A DNA stretch of 64,000 bases, from contig SVQA01000008.1 in NCBI GenBank assembly GCA_015065545.1, positions 1 to 64,000 of the forward strand, written 5' to 3'. The notes under the pieces are model-generated. The model was not told the DNA's origin and ran no database searches. It saw only the letters and a list, made by a program, of their open reading frames with translations. The stretch is from Oscillospiraceae bacterium. Its GTDB lineage: Bacteria > Bacillota > Clostridia > Oscillospirales > Acutalibacteraceae. Of the stretch, positions 8,925-17,300 are shown piece after piece. A program made the position numbers and the translations under genes. Every line of letters begins with the position of its first letter. Position 1 is the stretch's first letter.

Positions 8925-9404
8925 ATTGATTACCTCCGCAAAAGTCAGAAAACTCAGGATGAAATAAATATTTTCTGCATATATTCTTGACAAATATTCC
9001 TTACTGTATGCAGAGGAAGTTCTGAATATCAAGGGAAAAATTTTTATTTTTTCTATTTTAGAAGCAAGTGTTACAAAACTGAAATCTTTAATTCTTTTGA
9101 GAAAACTACAATTTTTTCTAAAAAGAACTATACGGAATGTATTATTCACATTAGCGAAAAAGTATGTGGAAAACTCTGTGGAAAATGTGAACAACTATGG
9201 GTTGAAGCGTTGATTTACACTGATTATTATGTTATTTTCCTTTTTACCATTAAAAAATATTTGTTACTTTATTTTCTATTTTGACATTTTAATGAAATTT
9301 TGTTTACAAATTGTAATATGTCATAAGTCAACGTAATTTGAGAATTTTTCAAAAATTATTTTTATTTATACTTTCTGCATAAATTTTGTTTGAGTTTTAT
9401 TATG
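8925..9404. other. AT-rich gene-poor stretch
   Basis: I see no credible gene in this 480-nt interval. It is strongly AT-rich. Near 9165-9185 it holds two direct copies of TGTGGAAAA, each close to but not identical with a DnaA box. It separates minus-strand genes on both sides, so it may hold the promoter of the 8924 gene. Confidence 0.5.
9165..9185. repeat. Two direct copies of TGTGGAAAA
   Basis: Copies lie at 9165-9173 and 9177-9185, 12 nt apart. Each differs from the DnaA-box consensus TGTGGATAA at one position. They could be weak DnaA-binding sites or chance. Confidence 0.4.
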
Positions 9405-9451
9405 ATAAGCCAAAAGCCATCGACAATAATTATCGATGGCTTTTGGCTTAT
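9405..9451. terminator. Perfect 19-bp hairpin after degV
   Basis: 9405-9423 pairs perfectly with 9433-9451 around a 9-nt loop. AAAA and TTTT tracts lie inside the stem, as in bidirectional terminators. It lies 3' of degV on the minus strand. Confidence 0.7.
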
Positions 9452-9483
9452 ATAGGTATTATGGCGTATAAGTTTTGGGTTTA

Positions 9484-10374
9484 TTAGTCTACTCTCTTGT
9501 CGCCCCAGAAGAAGAGTGCCACAGTGCCGGGGCCTGTGTGGCTGCCGATGGTTGTGCTGATTGTAGAAATCTGTACCTTGCCGTCAAGGTTGGGGAAGGT
9601 TTCTTCCACAAGGTCAGCAACCGCTTTTGCATCCTCGTAGCAAACGGAGTTACTGATGAAGCATTTGCCGTTGTAGTTGATGCCGTCCTTTGCGTGAAGC
9701 TTCATCTGCTCAACGATTTCTGCAATTACCTTTTTCTTGCCTCTTATTTTGAATCTGGGAGTAAGCTTACCCTCGAAGCTTACATTGAGAAGAGGACAGA
9801 TATTGAGCACACCGCCGATAAAGCCGCTTGCCTTGGAAACTCTGCCGCCGCGAACGAAGTAGGTAAGGTCTGTTGTAAAGAACCAGTGGTGGAGGTTTAG
9901 CTTATTATCCTCTACCCACTGATAAAGGTCCTCGACTGACATACCCTCTTTGCGTAAATTGGACATAGTCTGCAGAATAAGTCCATAGCCTGCAGAAGCG
10001 GCAAGGGAATCTATAAGATAAATCTTCTGATTGGGGAATTCTTCTCTCATGGTATCCAGTGCCATTCTTGCAGAGTTGGAAACACCGGAAAGACCTGAAG
10101 AGAGGCTTATGTGAATAAGGTCGCTTCCGTCTTTAAGAAGCTCTCTGAAATAGTCGGCAAAGTCGTCCTGATTAAGCTGGAAGGTATTGGTCATTGCACC
10201 ATCCTTAATAGACTGATAGAAATCCTCGTAGTTGGTTGTAACACCAAGATCATCGTAGAAGATTTCTCCGTTTACCATATAGGGAGTGCAGATATATTTA
10301 ACATCCAGTTCTTGCATTTTTGAAGCAGGAAGATCAGCATAGGAACAAGCGCTGATGATGTATTTCTGAGCCAT
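9484..10374 (-). CDS. degV: DegV family fatty-acid-binding protein
   Basis: This 296-residue protein belongs to the DegV/FakB family. These proteins bind a single fatty acid and, in many Firmicutes, present it to the kinase FakA. The family landmarks are present: an N-terminal ISACSYADLP, the fatty-acid-contacting LSSGLSGVSNSARMA segment near residue 100, the middle TYFVRGGRVSKASGF, and a GSHTGPGTVALFF signature near the end. Length is normal. ATG at 10374 follows GGAGG; the upstream TTG at 10389 was rejected because it abuts that site. It has its own promoter (10416-10443). FakA is not in the window. Confidence 0.9.
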   Translation of the reverse strand: MAQKYIISACSYADLPASKMQELDVKYICTPYMVNGEIFYDDLGVTTNYEDFYQSIKDGAMTNTFQLNQDDFADYFRELLKDGSDLIHISLSSGLSGVSNSARMALDTMREEFPNQKIYLIDSLAASAGYGLILQTMSNLRKEGMSVEDLYQWVEDNKLNLHHWFFTTDLTYFVRGGRVSKASGFIGGVLNICPLLNVSFEGKLTPRFKIRGKKKVIAEIVEQMKLHAKDGINYNGKCFISNSVCYEDAKAVADLVEETFPNLDGKVQISTISTTIGSHTGPGTVALFFWGDKRVD

Positions 10375-10394
10375 TATATTTTCCTCCAAGTGTT

Positions 10395-10423
10395 TTTATA
10401 AAATGATACAATTTTATTATATT
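10395..10423 (+). promoter_or_regulatory. Candidate promoter for the ncRNA
   Basis: TTTATA, 17-nt spacer, TATATT on plus. It overlaps the minus-strand degV promoter, so the two face each other. Confidence 0.35.
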
Positions 10424-10443
10424 TGTTAAGCAAAAATAATCAA
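10416..10443 (-). promoter_or_regulatory. Sigma-A promoter of degV
   Basis: TTGATT, 16-nt spacer, TATAAT read on minus. It ends about 40 nt before the degV start codon. Confidence 0.6.
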
Positions 10444-10556
10444 GCCTCAAAGAGCGTTGTGAACTCTCTGGTTTGTATCTGGCAGTAAACCGTGGGTGAC
10501 AGGACTCTACCTGTAGTAGAATCCCCAGTGTTTATGGGAGGCTGAAGGCTTTTTTG
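10431..10556 (+). ncRNA. Candidate structured non-coding RNA
   Basis: This GC-richer island in AT-rich flanks has no open frame and folds into several helices on plus. A closing stem joins AAGCCTC (10442) to GAGGCT (near 10539). Inside are AGAG/CTCT, GGTTT/AAACC and ACAGG/CCTGT hairpins, the last extended by TGGG/CCCA. It ends in GAAGGCTTTTTT like a terminator. A plus promoter (10395-10423) fits its 5' end. The minus strand folds almost equally well, so the strand is not certain. I could not match it to 6S, SRP, tmRNA or a known riboswitch. Confidence 0.45.
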
Positions 10557-10654
10557 ACATTTTGCAGCTCTGCTTGAAAAAGCCTCAGCTTTATGATATT
10601 ATGTAGGTGTAAAAGCTTAAATTTGCGGTCAGATAAAATAAGTATATCAGATTT

Positions 10655-10690
10655 AAAATAAAAAATCCGCCGCAAAAAGAGAGCGGCGGA
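10655..10690 (-). terminator. Terminator of the HAD hydrolase gene
   Basis: An 8-bp GC-rich stem (10666-10673 with 10683-10690) is followed on minus by a T-run (10665 down). It ends a few nt after the HAD stop codon. Confidence 0.8.
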
Positions 10691-10695
10691 AAATT

Positions 10696-11424
10696 TTATT
10701 TAAGTACAAGAGGCATAACCTTGGTGAAGTCACCATCCATAATGGACCAGGTGCTGCGAAGCTTTTCTGTAACCAAGGGCGAGATGTCCTGATGAATATA
10801 AAGGCTCTGCAAGCCGAAATCGTAAGAGCTCTTGATATCTGCCACACAATCGTTGCCAATCATAATTGTTTCGCTTTTTGAAAGGTTGTGGCGGTCAAAG
10901 AGGATGCGATACATATCAGGGTCGGGCTTTTTGCAGGCAACCTCGGAGCTTATGATAATATCTGTGAAGTATTTGCGAAGTCCCAGCATATCGATTTCAG
11001 GGGAGGTAAAGTCCTTCTGAGCATTTGACAGCAGAAAAACATTCTTTCCTTTTTTATTAAGAGCCTCTAAAAATTCCTTTACTCCGTCATAAAGGCGGAT
11101 GTGCTTTGTTGAACAGCAGCGGAAGGTGTTTGCGGTTAAAGCGGGAAGCTCGGGAGAGGGTGTTACCTTTTTGAATGTGTAGAGCTTTTCAAAAACGTTT
11201 GTAAGGTTGATGTCTACATATTTTCTGTCAGGATACGCTTCTTTTACCTTTCTTTTTTCTTGTGCGCAGAACTCGTTGTACTTGTTCATAATCTCAAAAG
11301 GTGTGTAGATTGCACCTCGATAGCCATAGAAAATAGCCATTTTCTTCCAGAGCTCGCTGTCGTTTTCGTCAGTGCGAATATCAATAAGAGTGCCGTATAA
11401 GTCAAAGATATAATTTTTGAACAT
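10696..11424 (-). CDS. HAD superfamily hydrolase (subfamily IA)
   Basis: The 242-residue product has the haloacid dehalogenase order of motifs. Motif I is FDLYGTLID, with the nucleophile Asp at residue 8. Motif II is FLLSNAQKDF, motif III includes CKKPDPDMY, and motif IV is MIGNDCVADI. A helical cap sits between motifs I and II, typical of subfamily IA (phosphoglycolate phosphatase, nucleotidase YjjG and relatives). The second Asp of the usual DxDGT is replaced by Tyr (DLYGT), which is also seen in dehalogenase-like members. The substrate is unknown. It is monocistronic, with a promoter at 11454-11482 and a strong terminator. Confidence 0.87.
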   Translation of the reverse strand: MFKNYIFDLYGTLIDIRTDENDSELWKKMAIFYGYRGAIYTPFEIMNKYNEFCAQEKRKVKEAYPDRKYVDINLTNVFEKLYTFKKVTPSPELPALTANTFRCCSTKHIRLYDGVKEFLEALNKKGKNVFLLSNAQKDFTSPEIDMLGLRKYFTDIIISSEVACKKPDPDMYRILFDRHNLSKSETIMIGNDCVADIKSSYDFGLQSLYIHQDISPLVTEKLRSTWSIMDGDFTKVMPLVLK

Positions 11425-11453
11425 TCGGATTCCTCCTCATAAAAAGTGTTATG

Positions 11454-11482
11454 ATTATAACATATAAAAATTTTAAAATAAA
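11454..11482 (-). promoter_or_regulatory. Candidate promoter of the HAD gene
   Basis: TTTATT, 17-nt spacer, TATAAT read on minus. The -35 is weak. Confidence 0.45.
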
Positions 11483-11609
11483 GTTATTTTTAAAAATAAA
11501 TCATAAAAAAAGCAAATAAAATAAAAAAAGGATACGCAATATTCTCTTTTTGGCAAGACAAAATCAAGGAATGTGTATCTTTTCGTTGTTTGGGAGTAAG
11601 GAGATATAT

Positions 11610-12236
11610 ATGACCAAGAATGAAATAGCATTGAAAGCGGTAGAGGCTCTTAAAAAAGAGTACCCCGAGGCTTTGTGTTCGCTTCAATATAAAGACCCCT
11701 TTGAGCTTCTGGTAGCAACCAGACTGGCGGCTCAATGTACAGACGCAAGGGTTAACCTTGTGACTCCTGCACTTTTTAAGAAATATCCTGATGTGCACAG
11801 TATGGCACAGGCTTCTACGGAGGATGTGGAGGAGCTTATCCGCAGCTGCGGGTTTTATCGCACCAAGGCGGTTGACCTGATTGAAATGTCGAAATCCATA
11901 ATAAAGGATTTCTCGGGTCAGGTACCCGACAGCATAGATGCTCTTACCTCGCTAAAAGGAGTGGGCAGAAAAACAGCAAATCTGATTGTGGGCGACATTT
12001 ACGGAAAACCTGCGGTGGTGGTTGATACTCATTGCATGCGTATCACCCGCAGATTAGGACTTCACAATGAAAAAAATCCGGAGAAAATAGAGAGAATCCT
12101 CAGAGAATTGTTGCCGAAAGAGGAGTCCAATGACTTTTGTCACAGACTCGTGCTTCATGGCAGAGCAGTATGCAAAGCACCCACACCGAAATGTGAGCTT
12201 TGCTGTATGCAGGAATTCTGCAAAAAGAATATATAG
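11610..12236 (+). CDS. nth: Endonuclease III (DNA glycosylase/AP lyase)
   Basis: This 208-residue base-excision repair enzyme removes oxidised pyrimidines and cuts at the abasic site. The helix-hairpin-helix reads LKGVGRKTANLI, with the catalytic Lys in GRKTA. The catalytic Asp lies in VVVDTHCMR. The C terminus carries the 4Fe-4S cysteine spacing C-x6-C-x2-C-x5-C in full (CKAPTPKCELC then CMQEFC). Length matches the family. ATG at 11610 follows GGAG at a good distance; the frame is open upstream to a TTG at 11550 without a ribosome site. It ends at a shared terminator before the convergent phosphatase gene. Confidence 0.95.
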   Translation: MTKNEIALKAVEALKKEYPEALCSLQYKDPFELLVATRLAAQCTDARVNLVTPALFKKYPDVHSMAQASTEDVEELIRSCGFYRTKAVDLIEMSKSIIKDFSGQVPDSIDALTSLKGVGRKTANLIVGDIYGKPAVVVDTHCMRITRRLGLHNEKNPEKIERILRELLPKEESNDFCHRLVLHGRAVCKAPTPKCELCCMQEFCKKNI

Positions 12237-12247
12237 AGTGCTACAAG

Positions 12248-12285
12248 AAAAGCCGTTGTCAGAAAAGACAGCGGCTTTTGTTATT
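12248..12285. terminator. Bidirectional terminator between nth and cpsB-like gene
   Basis: A 13-bp stem (12248-12260 with 12267-12279) carries A and T tracts at its base. Confidence 0.8.
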
Positions 12286-12302
12286 TATGGGTTGAGTGAT
12301 AA

Positions 12303-13016
12303 TTACAGGGTTTGGTTTGTACAAATCTTTTGTGGGTTTGTTTCAAAGAGCAGGTTTGTGTCGCAAATATCCTTTATTGCTCTGCGTGCCTCCAGTAAAT
12401 AGGGAGTTCGTGACATGGTGCCGTGAGCATCACTTGCAACTATACCTGCCAGATTGTTTTTTACAAGCTCAAAAGCAGTTTTCTCTGAACGGGAGCCGTT
12501 TCTGCCTAAAAAGCTTCCCTTGTTAAGCTGAAGAACGCATCCTGCTTTGACAAGTCTTTTTGCTGCAGTTATGTCCTCTTTGATGAATTCGTAGCGTTCG
12601 GGATGAGCAATAATGGGACGGATTCCCATTTCACATAGTCTTTCTACCATAATATCTACAAATTCGGGATCTTCGTCAAAATCGAATTCTGTCAGCAGAT
12701 AGTCGCTGTGGTTTATGGTAAGAATTTTTCCTTCTCGGATAAGGTCGGGTAAATCAAAGGTTACAAAAACCTCCATTCCCGAAAGAATCTTGATGGGCAT
12801 ACGCTCCTGCTTGATTGCCTCGCGGGCTTTTCTCAAAGCTTCTCTGTAGGTATGACCATAGTAATTCGGCTCACTCCACGGAACGTTGCAATGAGGAGTG
12901 GCGACTATGGCTTTGACTCCGCTGTTAACAGCCATTAAAGCCATTTCAAGTGTATCGTAAATATCACGGGCACCGTCGTCGATATTTGGAAGTATGTGGC
13001 AATGAATGTCAATCAT
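12303..13016 (-). CDS. CpsB/CapC-type tyrosine-protein phosphatase (PHP fold)
   Basis: This 237-residue protein matches the manganese-dependent PHP phosphatases that dephosphorylate the BY-kinases of capsule systems. Metal ligands are visible as IDIHCHILPNIDDGA at the N terminus, the TPHCN motif, GMEVF, IAHPERY and ASDAHG near the end. Length is typical for CpsB. It is the last gene of the minus-strand operon that encodes two BY-kinase-like proteins, which are its expected substrates. It follows the S26-type peptidase gene by about 30 nt. This placement strongly supports the assignment. Confidence 0.92.
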   Translation of the reverse strand: MIDIHCHILPNIDDGARDIYDTLEMALMAVNSGVKAIVATPHCNVPWSEPNYYGHTYREALRKAREAIKQERMPIKILSGMEVFVTFDLPDLIREGKILTINHSDYLLTEFDFDEDPEFVDIMVERLCEMGIRPIIAHPERYEFIKEDITAAKRLVKAGCVLQLNKGSFLGRNGSRSEKTAFELVKNNLAGIVASDAHGTMSRTPYLLEARRAIKDICDTNLLFETNPQKICTNQTL

Positions 13017-13047
13017 AGCGGAAGTCCTTTCTTATAAAGTTTTGTTT

Positions 13048-13491
13048 TTACTTTTTGCAAAAGAGCTGTGTAACCTTAAATATTGCCGGGCGGAGAAAAA
13101 CCAAACGAATCCATATTTTGCTAAAGAAAAACCAAAGGGGGCTTTTCTTTGAGATAAGCTTGCCTTTTCGCTTGACAGCGGTGACAACACAATGAATTCT
13201 CTTGTGGGACACAGGGCCTTCAAGAGCAGTCTGCCTGTCGCCGATAAGATAGCAGTTGTTGCTTTTTGTCTTCTTGATACGATGAAGAATATAGTCACCG
13301 TTTTCTCTTGTAAAAAGGACAATATCTCCTGTTTTGAGCTTCTTTTCGGGTTTTTTAAGAAAAACGTAGTCCCTGTTTCCAGAAAGAAAGGGAGTCATAC
13401 TTGAGCCGGAAACTATGGTGCTGACAGTTTCTCCTTTTGCTGTAAGCTCACACAACGTATCAAGATAGCTTTTTGTATCAATTGTTTTCAC
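13048..13491 (-). CDS. S24/S26 family signal-peptidase-like protein
   Basis: The 147-residue product has the signal peptidase I fold signature SGSSMTPFL, which supplies the nucleophile Ser. It continues with LKTGDIVLFTRENGDYILHRI. A His (LHR) sits where the bacterial catalytic Lys normally is, as in ER/SipW-type enzymes. A C-terminal basic and hydrophobic stretch may touch the membrane. Such small S26 proteins often accompany PF14907-type nucleotidyltransferases and PqqD/HprK-like genes in Clostridia. GTG at 13491 is preferred because AGGTG lies 7 nt upstream and it follows the previous stop by 4 nt; an in-frame upstream ATG at 13509 would overlap that gene. The substrate is unknown. Confidence 0.75.
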   Translation of the reverse strand: MKTIDTKSYLDTLCELTAKGETVSTIVSGSSMTPFLSGNRDYVFLKKPEKKLKTGDIVLFTRENGDYILHRIKKTKSNNCYLIGDRQTALEGPVSHKRIHCVVTAVKRKGKLISKKSPLWFFFSKIWIRLVFLRPAIFKVTQLFCKK

Positions 13492-13495
13492 AGCT

Positions 13496-14866
13496 TTACA
13501 CCTGTACATCGTTGAGGACCGCACCTACAACCTGAATGTTACTTTCCGAAAGGTGAGAGAGTGCATCGCTTATAAAGTCAATGCGTGCAAAGTCCTTTCT
13601 TATTACCAGCATAGCACTGTCTGCAAATTTTGCAAGAACGGCTGGGTCTGTAAGCAAGCCTGCAGGAGCACAGTCAAGAATTACATAGTCAGCCTTACTG
13701 TTTACACAGGTGATAAGGTCGTTCATACGGTCGCTTGAAAGCAGATGAGAACCATCTGCAACCGCAGAGCCACCGGGTAAAAAGAGAAAATTCGGGAATT
13801 CGTGGATGTTTTCTTCCTTGGCTTTATCCAGATAATCCATAAGCTCAAGCTCACCCTTTAGGTATTCGCTCAGACCTGTGCCTTGGGGCATATCAAAAAT
13901 AAGTCTTCCTGTGGGGTGACGAAGGTCACAGTCAATGAGAACAACCTTTTTGCCTGCTGTTACAAGAGAGAGGGCAAGGTTGGCGGCAAAAAAGCTTTTG
14001 CCTTCGCCTGCCGCAGCACTGGTGATGAGCAGAGACTTTTGGTTGTATTTATGGGCATGGTACTCAATCTTGTTACGTACCATACGGAAGGATTCCTGCA
14101 AGAAATCCTTTGCCTTCGGGTCGGTGAGAATAAAATATTTGGAAATATCCTTGGAACGCTTTTTCTTGCTGATTCTTGGGATAATGCCAAGGCAATTGAT
14201 ACCCAGCTTTTTCTTTATATCGCTTTCTTTTTTTACTGTTCTGTTTGTAAGGAATACAAGCAATGCCCATACAAGACCTATGCCGAAGCCAACCAAAGCA
14301 CCCTTTAAAATATCCTTAGTAAAGACCTTGGGGTTGGCGGGCTTTGTGGGTACACCCGAGCTGTCGATTTCTTTCATCTGAACCTTACCGACAATAAGCT
14401 CGGAAACCTCGGGATAGTTTTCGATAACAGACTGCAGAGTATAGTAGGCTTTTTGGGGGTCTTTGTCTGTTACAGACAAGGTGAGGAAGTTTGCAGCCTC
14501 CAAATTTGCGTTTATGGTGCCTGTTACGGGAGTTCCCATATCAGCGGCAACCATTCTGTGCAGAAGGGAGCTTGTAAGGATATAGGGGAAGGTTTCTACC
14601 ATCTGCTTTGCAGTTGCATCGTCATAGAATGCCTGCACGTTTGTGGAGGTCTGTTCCTTTTTGATGTTAACAGAAAAGGTTGTCTGTGCGGTGTAAACAG
14701 GATGATAGGAGGTGCTTGCTCGGTAGTAGAATATTGCACTGCAAAGGGTTATGAGTACAAAAAACCATACCCAGAGCTTCGGGAGAATTTTTAAAAAGTC
14801 GACAACAACAACCAATTGGTCAAGGGTATCAACGCTTTCAGGTCTTTCTTTTTCCTGTGTGTTCAC
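13496..14866 (-). CDS. Wzz/BY-kinase fusion with intact kinase motifs, no Tyr tail
   Basis: This 456-residue protein joins a Wzz chain-length domain to a cytoplasmic BY-kinase ATPase. The Wzz part has two membrane helices (about residues 30-48 and 190-210) around an extracytoplasmic region. The kinase has Walker A SAAAGEGKSF (about residue 285), Walker A' VLIDCDLRHPTG and Walker B VILDCAP. It ends at NDVQV and lacks the C-terminal tyrosine cluster that such kinases normally autophosphorylate. The start is GTG at 14866, sharing one base with the TAG of the gene before it, with GGAGGGAG upstream. It is probably the active partner of the Tyr-tailed neighbour. Confidence 0.9.
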   Translation of the reverse strand: MNTQEKERPESVDTLDQLVVVVDFLKILPKLWVWFFVLITLCSAIFYYRASTSYHPVYTAQTTFSVNIKKEQTSTNVQAFYDDATAKQMVETFPYILTSSLLHRMVAADMGTPVTGTINANLEAANFLTLSVTDKDPQKAYYTLQSVIENYPEVSELIVGKVQMKEIDSSGVPTKPANPKVFTKDILKGALVGFGIGLVWALLVFLTNRTVKKESDIKKKLGINCLGIIPRISKKKRSKDISKYFILTDPKAKDFLQESFRMVRNKIEYHAHKYNQKSLLITSAAAGEGKSFFAANLALSLVTAGKKVVLIDCDLRHPTGRLIFDMPQGTGLSEYLKGELELMDYLDKAKEENIHEFPNFLFLPGGSAVADGSHLLSSDRMNDLITCVNSKADYVILDCAPAGLLTDPAVLAKFADSAMLVIRKDFARIDFISDALSHLSESNIQVVGAVLNDVQV

Positions 14867-16401
14867 TATTTCTCCCTCCTTGCTTCATATTTTCCGTGCT
14901 GATAGTAAGCACCGTATTTGTTGTAGTTACCATATTTACCGTACTTGCCATACTTGCCATAACTGCCGTAATGACCATATCTGCCGTATTTTCCGTATCT
15001 GCCGTAGCCATAGTCGATTTTTCTTCCGTAGCCGTAGCCATAGCCGATATTGATAACTGTTGCAGAGGAGTAAACATCGTTGAATACAAATCCCGCTACA
15101 CCCTTGTTGTATTTGTTCAGCATATCAATGGTGTCGTTTAGGAGGGGAGTTTTTGTGCAGTGCTGTTTAACTGCAAGAATGGAGTAATCGGATACTTTGG
15201 CAAAAACCTCGGCATCTGCACTGCTTTTAACGCAGGGACCGTCGATGATTATGCTGTCGTAGATTTCTTTTGCCTCTTGGATGAAGGCTTTGAAATCTTC
15301 GGAAGCAATAAAGTCGGAGTAATTGGAAGAAAGTAAATCGTCAAAGGAGTTGATAAGAATACTGAGTTTTCCGTTTTCCAAAGTATAAACATAGTCCTTC
15401 AAAGAAGTTTTCTTCTGATTGAGGAACTCTTCTGGGAGGGTGATCGAGAAAATATTGAGCAAAGAAGAGGACTCGATAGAGCCGGGAATAAGAAGTACTT
15501 TCTGATTTTTCTGGGTTGTGGAGTAAGCCAGGTTTGCCGCAAGAGTAGATTTGCCTTCTCCTTTTTCATAAGAGGTAACAAGCAGAACGTTTCCGCCGTT
15601 GTTTTCTTTGTAATAATGAAGACTTGTTCGGAGTTTCTTAATTGTTTCGCTAAAGCCGAAGCTGACAGAGGGTGCTCCGATAAGGATCCTCTTCTTCTTT
15701 CTGAGCAAACGATTTCTGAAGTTTTTGTATGTTGCCTCGTGGTAGATGATACCAAGAAGCTTTGTGTCCAGCTTTTCTGCGGCATCCCACTCGTTCTTTA
15801 TGGTATCCATCAGATAGGAGTAGAGGGCGGCAATCAGAATAACGGCTAAGGTTGCAATTATAACGCTCAGCGAGATTGTTCTGGAAATCTTAAAAGGATT
15901 TGAGGGGGCTGAGGGAAGAGAGGGCTCCTCAAAAACCTGCATAACAATATCACCCAAGGTGTCTTTTGTGAGCTCGGGATATTTGTCAAGGAGGGTGCTG
16001 AGCAGGAGAAATGCGGTGTTTGGGCGGGAGCTCCTTACGGATATGGTGAGAAGGTTGGTGTTAGGCAATACGTTTACAGCGATAACACCATCGAACTCGG
16101 ACATACCAAGCTCTTTTGCCACCTCTTTTTTGAGCACAGAGGTTTTCATTGTGGCTTTGATGGTATCGGTCAGCTTTTCGGTTTCTGTTGTGTCTATGTA
16201 AGCACCCATATTGTTGTTTTTTGCAGAAACTATAAGTGTGCATTTGGAGGTGTATGTAGGCGAGTAGGACACAGAAGCAATGATATATGCAAAGACTGCA
16301 GCAGAAAGAGCAATGCAGACAATAGCTATCCAGTTTTTTATAATATCGCGAATGACGACATACGCCACATCAAGATATTTTGGTCTGTAATTATTATCCA
16401 T
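14866..16401 (-). CDS. Wzz/BY-kinase-like protein with Tyr-Gly-rich tail
   Basis: The 511-residue product has the Wzz membrane domain (helices near residues 20-40 and 175-195) and a BY-kinase-like ATPase. Walker A is intact (YEKGEGKSTLAANLA) and Walker B reads IIIDGPC. The Walker A' segment that should read like LIDCDLR is instead LIPGSIESS, so catalysis is doubtful. The last 60 residues are extremely Tyr-rich, with repeated YGKYGxYG units, far beyond the usual tyrosine cluster. This makes it a likely phosphorylation target of the neighbour encoded at 13496-14866 and of the CpsB-like phosphatase. The two genes overlap by a few bases and are surely co-expressed. Confidence 0.88.
   Translation of the reverse strand: MDNNYRPKYLDVAYVVIRDIIKNWIAIVCIALSAAVFAYIIASVSYSPTYTSKCTLIVSAKNNNMGAYIDTTETEKLTDTIKATMKTSVLKKEVAKELGMSEFDGVIAVNVLPNTNLLTISVRSSRPNTAFLLLSTLLDKYPELTKDTLGDIVMQVFEEPSLPSAPSNPFKISRTISLSVIIATLAVILIAALYSYLMDTIKNEWDAAEKLDTKLLGIIYHEATYKNFRNRLLRKKKRILIGAPSVSFGFSETIKKLRTSLHYYKENNGGNVLLVTSYEKGEGKSTLAANLAYSTTQKNQKVLLIPGSIESSSLLNIFSITLPEEFLNQKKTSLKDYVYTLENGKLSILINSFDDLLSSNYSDFIASEDFKAFIQEAKEIYDSIIIDGPCVKSSADAEVFAKVSDYSILAVKQHCTKTPLLNDTIDMLNKYNKGVAGFVFNDVYSSATVINIGYGYGYGRKIDYGYGRYGKYGRYGHYGSYGKYGKYGKYGNYNKYGAYYQHGKYEARREK
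14895..15050 (-). repeat. Coding low-complexity repeat for the Tyr-Gly tail
   Basis: Nine-base units coding for Tyr-Gly-Lys/Arg/His/Asn repeat imperfectly about a dozen times. Such tracts change length by slippage. They encode the phosphorylatable tail of the BY-kinase-like protein. Confidence 0.8.
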
Positions 16402-16436
16402 AAAATATCCCTTTCATAAAATGATGTGTGAAGGTA

Positions 16437-17258
16437 TCAGTCGGGTTCAACAACTACTACCAATCGGCTTTTTCCGCTGATGCTACCGGTGTTTATGGTG
16501 TAATCAACATTGTAGACACCGGGGGTAGATGTATCAACCTTGCAATCAATGTTAAGTTCGGTGTTCGGGTCAAATTCCTCAGAGGCGGATTTGAGATATT
16601 TTTTAGCCGTATCTTTGTTGAATGTACTGCCCTGAGGAATGTATATCAGGTAATCGCTCAAGGTGATGTCGATTGCTGTGTAGACGTTATTGACAATAAC
16701 AATTTCAGTATCAAGATAAGAGGTTTTGCCTCGGCTGTCTGTTACTCGGAAAGAGATGGGATAGGTGGCGGGAGTGTTGTTGTCAACAATTATGTCCAGT
16801 CCGTAACGGATTTTGGTGGAGATGTCGCCGTCTATAACGCTGTTGGCACGGATGTTGCCGAGGAATCTGACGTTGGTGCCTGCAGGAAAAATAAGAGGTC
16901 TTACTAAATCAAAGGCGGGCTCTTTGTAGTCGGTATATATAAGCTTGCGTTCAAGTCTGCCCACATTGTTTGAGTTGTCAACAGCAGCATAGGTAACGAT
17001 TACATAGTCCTGAATAAAGTTTGAGATGCTCTGAACCATAAGCGAGTCGGAAACATCACCGCACTCTTCATCGTAAGCGGTAACTCCTTTCAGGAGGAAT
17101 TCATCTGTTACTTCGTTTACGCTTGCAACAATTTCCTCGGATTCGCAGTAAAGCTTGGGCGGGTTTTTGTCTGTTGTGGCATCTGTGTGCTTTGTGTAGA
17201 CAATAAAGGCTGTGAGGGAAACAATAAGAAGTGCTATGCATAAAATGTTCTTTTTCAT
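16437..17258 (-). CDS. Membrane-anchored protein with Ig-like repeats
   Basis: This 273-residue protein starts with a hydrophobic signal anchor (KNILCIALLIVSLTAFIVY) and is otherwise extracytoplasmic. Segments such as VTAYDEECGDVSDSL, TYAAVDNSNNVGRL and FRVTDSRGKTSY are typical of DUF5011/cadherin-like Ig folds found in surface proteins. There may be two such domains and a third C-terminal one. There is no catalytic motif, LPxTG or dockerin. Its place between the nucleotidyltransferase and the Wzz kinases suggests a structural part of the polysaccharide envelope machine. The function is inferred from position only. Confidence 0.75.
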   Translation of the reverse strand: MKKNILCIALLIVSLTAFIVYTKHTDATTDKNPPKLYCESEEIVASVNEVTDEFLLKGVTAYDEECGDVSDSLMVQSISNFIQDYVIVTYAAVDNSNNVGRLERKLIYTDYKEPAFDLVRPLIFPAGTNVRFLGNIRANSVIDGDISTKIRYGLDIIVDNNTPATYPISFRVTDSRGKTSYLDTEIVIVNNVYTAIDITLSDYLIYIPQGSTFNKDTAKKYLKSASEEFDPNTELNIDCKVDTSTPGVYNVDYTINTGSISGKSRLVVVVEPD

Positions 17259-17300
17259 ATTAACGCCTCTTTGCTTGAAGGATTTATATGGGATAATGGA

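Noticed and set aside
8925..9194. Upstream extension of the small membrane protein at 8658-8924
   Set aside because: The extension is AT-rich with odd composition and the GGAGG site lies before the ATG at 8924.
8925..9404. Possible replication origin
   Set aside because: Only two imperfect boxes exist and none of dnaA, dnaN or rpmH is nearby.
14895..15050. Repeat array resembling a CRISPR or minisatellite
   Set aside because: The units are in frame, nine bases long and encode the Tyr-Gly tail; there are no spacers.
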